Assembly: GCA_947305585.1 (NCBI GenBank)
Contig: CAMZDY010000015.1
Span: 1-17,334, forward strand
Direction of reading: 5' to 3'
Origin: an uncultured Verrucomicrobiota bacterium
Lineage (GTDB): Bacteria; Verrucomicrobiota; Kiritimatiellia; RFP12; UBA1067
DNA: 17,334 nucleotides
A model generated the notes under the pieces. That model had not been told where the DNA came from. It saw nothing but the letters and a program-made list of their open reading frames with translations, and searched no databases. Both the position numbers and the translations under genes were made by a program. This document shows, in pieces, positions 12,637 to 17,334 of the stretch (its first letter is position 1; each line of letters starts with the position of its first letter).

Positions 12637-14370
12637 GTGGCCGTCTGGCGACAGAGGCAGGCGGATCCGGACCGGGTGGCGTCGCTCAAGGCGCTGGGGC
12701 ACGGCGATATCGTGTCCCGGGTGCTGGCGTTGCGCGGTCAGGATGCGCAAAGCGTGGAGGAATACCTGCGGCCTTCGCTCAAGCGTCTGGCGGCGCCGTC
12801 GGAACTGCCGGGCGTGGAGCGGGCGGCGGACATAATCCTCGACCAGCCCGGAGACGTGGTGGTGTTCGGCGATTACGACTGCGACGGCGTTAGCGCCACG
12901 GCGATCATGCTTTCGGCGCTGAACGCCATCCGGCCCGGTTGCGCCGCGGCCTTCATCCCCGAACGGCTGAGCGAGGGCTACGGCATGAGCGACAAGGCGG
13001 TCGGGCGCATGCTGGAGGAGCATCCGGGCGTAAAGCTGGTGGTCACGGTCGATAACGGCATCGGCGCGCTCAAATACGTCAAGGCGCTCAAGGCGCGGGG
13101 CGTGAAGGTGGTCGTGACCGATCATCATCTGGCGGGCGACGATCTGGCGGAACTGGAGTCGGCGGCCGATGCGCTCGTCAATCCCAAAGTGGCCGCGCCG
13201 GACAGATTGAGCGATCTTTGCGGGGCGGGCGTGGCGTTCATCCTGGCCGGGGCGCTGGTGGAGAAGGCGCGCCAACGCGGGATCTATTCGGGCCCGGCGA
13301 TCGGCGGTCCGCTGTTGGTGATGGCGGGTCTCGCCACCGTCACCGACATCATGCCGCTCACGGGACAGAACCGCATTCTGGTGGCCGAGGCGCTCAAGCG
13401 GTTCCGCACTTTGGCGCCGGTGGGACTCAAAGAATTGTATCGGCAGGCCGCCAAGTCGATGGCGCCGTCGCTCGATTGCCGCGATTTCGGATTCCTGATC
13501 GGACCGAGGATCAACGCGGCCGGACGGATGGGCAGCGGCACGGTGGCGCTCAAACTGATGCTGGAGCGCGACCCGGACGAAGCCGGACGTTTGGCCTACG
13601 AGGTGAAGAATCTCAACCATTTGCGCAAATCGGCCGAAGCGGAGATGCTGGCGGCTGCGTCCGGCCAGATTGTGAAGGGCGCGCCGGCGCAGCTCATCGA
13701 CCTGCCGGACGGCCATCAGGGCGTGGCGGGGATCGTGGCCTCGCGGATCATGGAATCGTGTCCCTTGGGCCCGGTGGCGGTGATCGCGGGCGGACACGGG
13801 TCTTGCAGGGCGCCGGACGGGTTCAACGTGCACGATCTCCTTGCCGCGTCGGCGGAGGCGCTTTCGTCGTTCGGCGGCCATGCGCAGGCGGGCGGCTTTT
13901 CGGTCAAGCCGGGGGCGATGGAGGAATTCAGGCGGCTTTTCCTCGCGGCGTCTTCGGCGCAGGCGGAGGCGATGGCGGAGGCGGGGACGAGCCCCGGGGT
14001 GGTGTGGTACGATGCGGAAACGGATGGACGCGACCTCACGCTCGAGCTGGCGGCGTCGCTCAAGGCGCTGGAGCCTTTCGGCGAGGGCAACGAAGAGCCG
14101 GTTTTCCGGTTGTGCAACGCGTATCTGAGCAACGTGAAGACGATCGGTTTCGAGGGCAAACATCTGGCGTTGGAGTTCAAGGAGTCCCGGATTCCCCGGG
14201 CGGTGTGGTGGAACGGCAGCGGCAGGCTGGAAGATCTTCGCGCGCACAGTTCGCAGATGGTGGACGTGCTGTTCAAATTGGCGATTTCCGAGTATGGACA
14301 GCGCCATGCGGAACTCATGATCGTGGATTTGGAGTATTCGGACAACATAGGGAGCGAATCGAATGGGTGA
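12637..14370 (+). CDS. recJ: Single-stranded-DNA-specific exonuclease RecJ
   Basis: This 5'-3' single-strand exonuclease of the DHH phosphoesterase family works in recombination and mismatch-repair excision. The protein has 577 residues, a normal length. The DHH domain has GDYDCDG (78-84), VDNGIG (138-143) and TDHH (161-164), and further on the segments DLCGAGVAF, GLATVTDIMPL and GPRINAAGRM. The DHHA1 domain contains GHQGVAGIVASRI and GSCRAPDGFNVHDLL, followed by GGHAQAGGFS. The last ~130 residues form the OB-like C-terminal domain. The start is GTG at 12637-12639, directly after the ilvE TAA. The upstream sequence is a weak ribosome site, but the next in-frame ATG is inside the catalytic domain. 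The gene overlaps the thioesterase start by 8 bases. RecJ and MutL are both in the window, but on opposite strands. Confidence 0.96.
   Translation: MAVWRQRQADPDRVASLKALGHGDIVSRVLALRGQDAQSVEEYLRPSLKRLAAPSELPGVERAADIILDQPGDVVVFGDYDCDGVSATAIMLSALNAIRPGCAAAFIPERLSEGYGMSDKAVGRMLEEHPGVKLVVTVDNGIGALKYVKALKARGVKVVVTDHHLAGDDLAELESAADALVNPKVAAPDRLSDLCGAGVAFILAGALVEKARQRGIYSGPAIGGPLLVMAGLATVTDIMPLTGQNRILVAEALKRFRTLAPVGLKELYRQAAKSMAPSLDCRDFGFLIGPRINAAGRMGSGTVALKLMLERDPDEAGRLAYEVKNLNHLRKSAEAEMLAAASGQIVKGAPAQLIDLPDGHQGVAGIVASRIMESCPLGPVAVIAGGHGSCRAPDGFNVHDLLAASAEALSSFGGHAQAGGFSVKPGAMEEFRRLFLAASSAQAEAMAEAGTSPGVVWYDAETDGRDLTLELAASLKALEPFGEGNEEPVFRLCNAYLSNVKTIGFEGKHLALEFKESRIPRAVWWNGSGRLEDLRAHSSQMVDVLFKLAISEYGQRHAELMIVDLEYSDNIGSESNG
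14349..14354 (+). promoter_or_regulatory. Ribosome binding site of the thioesterase gene
   Basis: AGGGAG lies eight bases before the ATG at 14363, inside the recJ coding end. It supports that ATG, and hence the 8-base overlap with recJ. Confidence 0.8.
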
Positions 14371-15100
14371 TGTTTTCGGAACGTACGCCTGGCAGGTCCG
14401 GACCTACGAATGCGGACCGGACGGCAATGCCACCATGTCTTCGGTCTGCAACTGGCTTCAGGAAGCCGCCAGCCTGAACGCCGAGACGCTTTCGTTTTCG
14501 AAGTCCAATTTCGAGGCGGCGGGCGAGAACATCTCCTGGGTGCTTACCCGGCTCAAGGTGCGGATGGCGCGCTTCCCGAAATGGGGCGAAACGGTGTCCA
14601 TCCTCACTTTCCCGCGCGGCGGACGGAAAATCGTGGCCTATCGCGACTTCGTATTGAGCGGCAAAGACGGCGAGGAGCTGGGCCGGGCCACCAGCGAATG
14701 GATGCTGATCGATCTCAAGTCCCGCAAGGTAGTCGCGATTCCCGATAGCGTGTTCGCCGTCGCCAATACGGTTCGCGGTCCCGTTTTCGGCGAGGAGCCG
14801 TTGGCGAAACTCCGGTGGGACTGCCGGGAGACGATGGCGGACGCGCTCGTCTTCCGGGCAAGACGCGGCGATATCGATCTCAACGGCCATGTGAACAACG
14901 TCCATTACGTGGAATGGCTTCTCGAAGGACGCCCCGACGCCGCCATGCCTTGCCGCGAGCTCGATATCGTCTTCAAGTCGGAAACTCTGGCCGGGGAAGC
15001 GGTGCGCGTCGAATCGGTGGAGACGGAGCCTGGCGTATTCCTGCACCGCGTCTACGCCCCCGACGGCCACGATCACGTAATCGCCCGAACCGGCGCATAG
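14363..15100 (+). CDS. Acyl-ACP thioesterase (bacterial FatA/FatB-like, double hotdog fold)
   Basis: This is a 245-residue cytoplasmic protein that should release fatty acids from acyl carrier protein, ending chain extension. Two hotdog domains are apparent. The first is about residues 5-135, with the helix segment NWLQEAASLNAE, ENISWVLTRLKVRM and the SEWMLIDLKSRKVVAIP strand-turn-strand typical of the family. The second is about 155-245. The second domain carries the conserved active-site stretch DIDLNGHVNN followed by HYVEW (170-185), with Asp172, Asn174, His176 and Glu184 in family positions. Chain-length preference cannot be read from sequence. The protein lacks a transit or signal peptide. 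It overlaps recJ by 8 bases and is followed after 13 bases by the GH92 gene. A broad acyl-thioesterase role is well supported; ACP rather than CoA as carrier is by family resemblance. Confidence 0.88.
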   Translation: MGDVFGTYAWQVRTYECGPDGNATMSSVCNWLQEAASLNAETLSFSKSNFEAAGENISWVLTRLKVRMARFPKWGETVSILTFPRGGRKIVAYRDFVLSGKDGEELGRATSEWMLIDLKSRKVVAIPDSVFAVANTVRGPVFGEEPLAKLRWDCRETMADALVFRARRGDIDLNGHVNNVHYVEWLLEGRPDAAMPCRELDIVFKSETLAGEAVRVESVETEPGVFLHRVYAPDGHDHVIARTGA

Positions 15101-15113
15101 CCGCAAATTCGAT

Positions 15114-17270
15114 ATGAACAATCGAACGATAGTTTTGTCCGCTGCGGCAATAGTCGCGTGGATGGTGTTGGCACCCGTCTCTCCGGCGTCCGGCTACGAT
15201 GCGGCAAACTGGGTGGATCCGTTCATCGGCACGGCCGGAACGGGCCATACCTTCCCGGCGGCGTGCGTGCCGTTCGGAATGGTGAAGGCTGGTCCCGACA
15301 CCGGCACCGGCGACTGGGAACATTGCTCGGGTTATCAGTTCGGCGACCGGGAAATAATCGGATTTTCGCAGACGCACTTGAGCGGCACGGGCTGTCCCGA
15401 CATGGGCGACGTTTCGATTTTGCCGTTGGGTGCGGGGATGGGCTGCAAAGAAGCCAAGGTGGCGTTCGACAAGGAGAGCGAACAGGCGTCGCCGGGGTAT
15501 TACGCCGTGACGCTCAGTGACGGCACCAGGTGCGAGATCACGGCCACCGCGCGTTGCGCCTTCTATCGCTTCACCTTTGCGCGGCCCGGCGTCCGGATGC
15601 TCGTCAATCTGCCGTCCGGAATCGGCAATCTGCCGCGCGAATCGTGGGGCGGAGTGAGGATGCGCGAGGCGAAAGTGCGCGACGACGGCGAATCCGGCAT
15701 CTGCGGCACGTATCTGCGCGATGGCTGGGCCACCGGCCGGCGTGTGGGGTTCGCCATCCGTTTCAGCCGAAACTGGAAGACGCTGCGGCGCGAAGAAGTG
15801 GAGCACGAAGGCGAACCTCCGCGTCTGATCGCGGACTTCGAGGTGCCGTCGGGCGAAGAACTGCTCGTCAAGATCGCGCTTTCGGGCACCGGGGCGGAAA
15901 ACGCGGAGCGCAATCTCGGCGCGGAAATCCACGGCTGGGACTTCGAGGGAACGAGACGTTCGGCCCGGGCGAAGTGGAACGAACTCCTAAGCCGGGTGGA
16001 GATCGACGGAACGGACTGCGAGAAGCAGAACTTCTATACGGCGCTCTACCATCTCTTCCTCCATCCCGACGACATTTCGGACTATGGAGAGCGGCCTTTC
16101 TACAGCACGTTTTCAACCTGGGACACTTTCCGCGCAGCGCATCCGCTCTATACGATACTGGTGCCGGAACGGGTGCCGGACATGGTCGATTCCCTGCTGC
16201 GGCAGGGCGAGCTCACCGGCTATCTGCCGATTTGGCCGCTCGGGGGCGTGGAGACGCAGTGCATGGTGGGCACGCATTCGGTTCCGATTATCGTGGACTG
16301 GTTCCTGAAAGAGCGCGAACTCAAGCCAGTCGAAGCGAAAAGTCCCGACCGGATCGCGTATTGGGAAAGGGCGTTTGCGCAGATCAAGGAGACGCTTACG
16401 AACCGGCACGAATCGAGACTCAAGGAGCGATGGGATCTATATGACCGGCTCGGCTATTATCCGTTCGACATAATCAAGGGCGAGGGCGTTTCGCGCACGA
16501 TGGAATGCGCCTACGACGATTGGTGCGCCGGCGTGATGGCCCGCGAACTGGGTCATGGGGAGGATGCGGACTTCTTCTTTGCGCGTTCGCGCAACTGGCG
16601 GAACGTGTTCGATCCTGCTCTCGGTCTCGTGCGCGGCAAGGACTCGCAGGGCCGCTGGCGCGAACCGTACGATCCCTACCGGATCGGCCAAGGCGCATAC
16701 ACCGAAAACGACTTCACGGAGGGCAACGCCTTCCAGTACGTTTGGCACGTGATGCACGATCCGGAGGGACTGATGGAGGCTATGGGAGGACGCGAAAAGT
16801 TCGTGCAGCGGCTGGATGCGCTCTTCGAGGAACCGGAGGTGGTGGAAGGCGCGGGATTCGACGCGGACGTGACCGGTCTCATCGGCCAGTACGTGCACGG
16901 CAACGAACCCAGCCATCACGTGATCTATTTCTATACGCTTGCCGGCCATCCCGAAAAGACGGCGCGGCGCATTCGCGAGGTGTTCGGCAGGTTCTATTCG
17001 CCGCAGCCGGACGGGCTTTGCGGCAACGAGGATTGCGGACAGATGAGTGCTTGGTACGTCTTTTCGGCGCTCGGGTTCTATCCCTTCAATCCCTGTGGCG
17101 GCGAGTACGTGCTGGGGGCGCCGCAGGTGTCGAAGGCGGTGCTGAAATTGTCGGACGGCAAACGCTTCACGATTTCGGCGGATGATCCCAACGGCAAGCC
17201 GCCGGAGGGCGTTTCCATCCGCCATAGCCAAATCATGCATGGCGGCGAGCTGCATTTCCAGTATAAATGA
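15114..17270 (+). CDS. Secreted GH92 alpha-mannosidase
   Basis: This is a 718-residue exported glycoside hydrolase of family 92. These are calcium-dependent inverting exo-alpha-mannosidases acting on N-glycan or other mannosides. A signal peptide spans about residues 1-27 (basic start, hydrophobic core, PASG end), so it acts in the periplasm or outside. The N-terminal beta-sandwich has NWVDPFIGTAGTGHTFPAACVPFG (read as 32-55), SGYQFGDREIIGFS (72-85) and THLSGTGCPDMGD (87-99). The helical catalytic domain has FSTWDTFRAAHPLYT, HGNEPSHH (595-602, general acid Glu) and GNEDCGQMSAWY (637-648). The C-terminal strand region is shorter than usual and ends at IMHGGELHFQYK. The gene starts 13 bases after the thioesterase and has no obvious ribosome site or promoter of its own. 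It is followed by a tandem repeat. It suggests the organism uses host or fungal mannosides, which is an inference. Confidence 0.95.
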   Translation: MNNRTIVLSAAAIVAWMVLAPVSPASGYDAANWVDPFIGTAGTGHTFPAACVPFGMVKAGPDTGTGDWEHCSGYQFGDREIIGFSQTHLSGTGCPDMGDVSILPLGAGMGCKEAKVAFDKESEQASPGYYAVTLSDGTRCEITATARCAFYRFTFARPGVRMLVNLPSGIGNLPRESWGGVRMREAKVRDDGESGICGTYLRDGWATGRRVGFAIRFSRNWKTLRREEVEHEGEPPRLIADFEVPSGEELLVKIALSGTGAENAERNLGAEIHGWDFEGTRRSARAKWNELLSRVEIDGTDCEKQNFYTALYHLFLHPDDISDYGERPFYSTFSTWDTFRAAHPLYTILVPERVPDMVDSLLRQGELTGYLPIWPLGGVETQCMVGTHSVPIIVDWFLKERELKPVEAKSPDRIAYWERAFAQIKETLTNRHESRLKERWDLYDRLGYYPFDIIKGEGVSRTMECAYDDWCAGVMARELGHGEDADFFFARSRNWRNVFDPALGLVRGKDSQGRWREPYDPYRIGQGAYTENDFTEGNAFQYVWHVMHDPEGLMEAMGGREKFVQRLDALFEEPEVVEGAGFDADVTGLIGQYVHGNEPSHHVIYFYTLAGHPEKTARRIREVFGRFYSPQPDGLCGNEDCGQMSAWYVFSALGFYPFNPCGGEYVLGAPQVSKAVLKLSDGKRFTISADDPNGKPPEGVSIRHSQIMHGGELHFQYK

Positions 17271-17277
17271 CACCCGC

Positions 17278-17334
17278 CTAGGCTGGGGAGTAAGAATGTC
17301 TAGGGCGGGGAGTAAGTGTTTCTAGGCTGGGGAG
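17278..17334. repeat. 22-base direct tandem repeat, at least 2.6 copies, cut by window edge
   Basis: Copy 1 is 17278-17299, copy 2 is 17300-17321, and copy 3 starts at 17322 and is truncated at 13 bases. The shared core is CTAGG, two variable bases (CT or GC), then GGGGAGTAAG; the last five bases of each unit differ (AATGT, GTGTT plus T). All copies start with CTAG. The array begins eight bases after the GH92 stop codon. No ORF, spacer pattern or terminator stem is visible in it. Its full length is unknown because the window ends. Confidence 0.85.

Noticed and set aside
11596..14307. A 903-codon open frame on the minus strand opposite ilvE and recJ.
   Set aside because: It lies opposite two well-conserved genes, its translation is rich in His, Arg and Leu with no domain, and long antisense frames are expected in GC-rich coding DNA.
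17278..17334. The right-edge repeat as the start of a CRISPR array.
   Set aside because: Units abut each other with no unique spacers of 25-40 bases, and no cas gene is nearby. It is a simple tandem repeat.

Overview
The window is a GC-rich, gene-dense bacterial chromosome segment with no intergenic gap over about 70 bases. It carries cell-division genes, peptidoglycan precursor genes and general housekeeping genes. The translated proteins suggest a Gram-negative-type bacterium, perhaps of the Planctomycetota-Verrucomicrobiota-Chlamydiota (PVC) group (Lentisphaerota, Kiritimatiellota or a relative). The reasons are a strongly divergent FtsZ next to a recognisable FtsA and FtsQ, a compact MurC-MurB fusion, a membrane-anchored Ser/Thr kinase and a secreted GH92 mannosidase. 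This placement is an inference and only moderately to weakly supported. Nothing in the window marks it as a mobile element, and codon use looks uniform by eye.

Layout. Positions 2-1986 (+) hold the last 52 codons of an oligopeptide-type ABC permease, translationally coupled to a transmembrane Ser/Thr protein kinase. Positions 1996-9708 (-) hold a seven-gene block, in transcription order ddl, ftsQ, ftsA, ftsZ, mutL, a polytopic flippase-like protein and a calcineurin-like phosphoesterase. Every adjacent pair in this block overlaps, by 4 to 23 bases. Positions 9709-9749 hold a 41-base divergent promoter region built around a 27-base palindrome. Positions 9750-11540 (+) hold a fused murC-murB. 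Positions 11541-11610 hold a clear sigma70-type promoter and ribosome binding site. Positions 11611-17270 (+) hold ilvE (branched-chain aminotransferase), recJ, an acyl-ACP thioesterase and a secreted GH92 alpha-mannosidase, tightly packed. Positions 17278-17334 hold a 22-base tandem repeat that runs off the window end.

How the genes work together. MurC, MurB and Ddl supply cytoplasmic steps of lipid II precursor synthesis. FtsQ, FtsA and FtsZ are divisome components. This is a rearranged dcw (division and cell wall) cluster in which murC-murB points away from ddl-ftsQAZ, and both directions share one symmetric promoter. MutL, a flippase-like protein and a phosphoesterase are appended to the division operon by overlapping reading frames.

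The most notable points are: (1) FtsZ has an altered T7 catalytic loop and G-box but keeps the FtsA-binding tail; (2) MurC-MurB has lost much of the MurC central domain and of the MurB FAD domain; (3) MutL has lost the endonuclease metal motifs but keeps a clamp-binding motif; (4) one palindrome places extended -10 promoters on both strands, which predicts leaderless or near-leaderless mRNAs; (5) a 22-base CTAG-containing repeat lies at the right edge. I found no convincing undescribed multi-gene defence or mobile system in this window.
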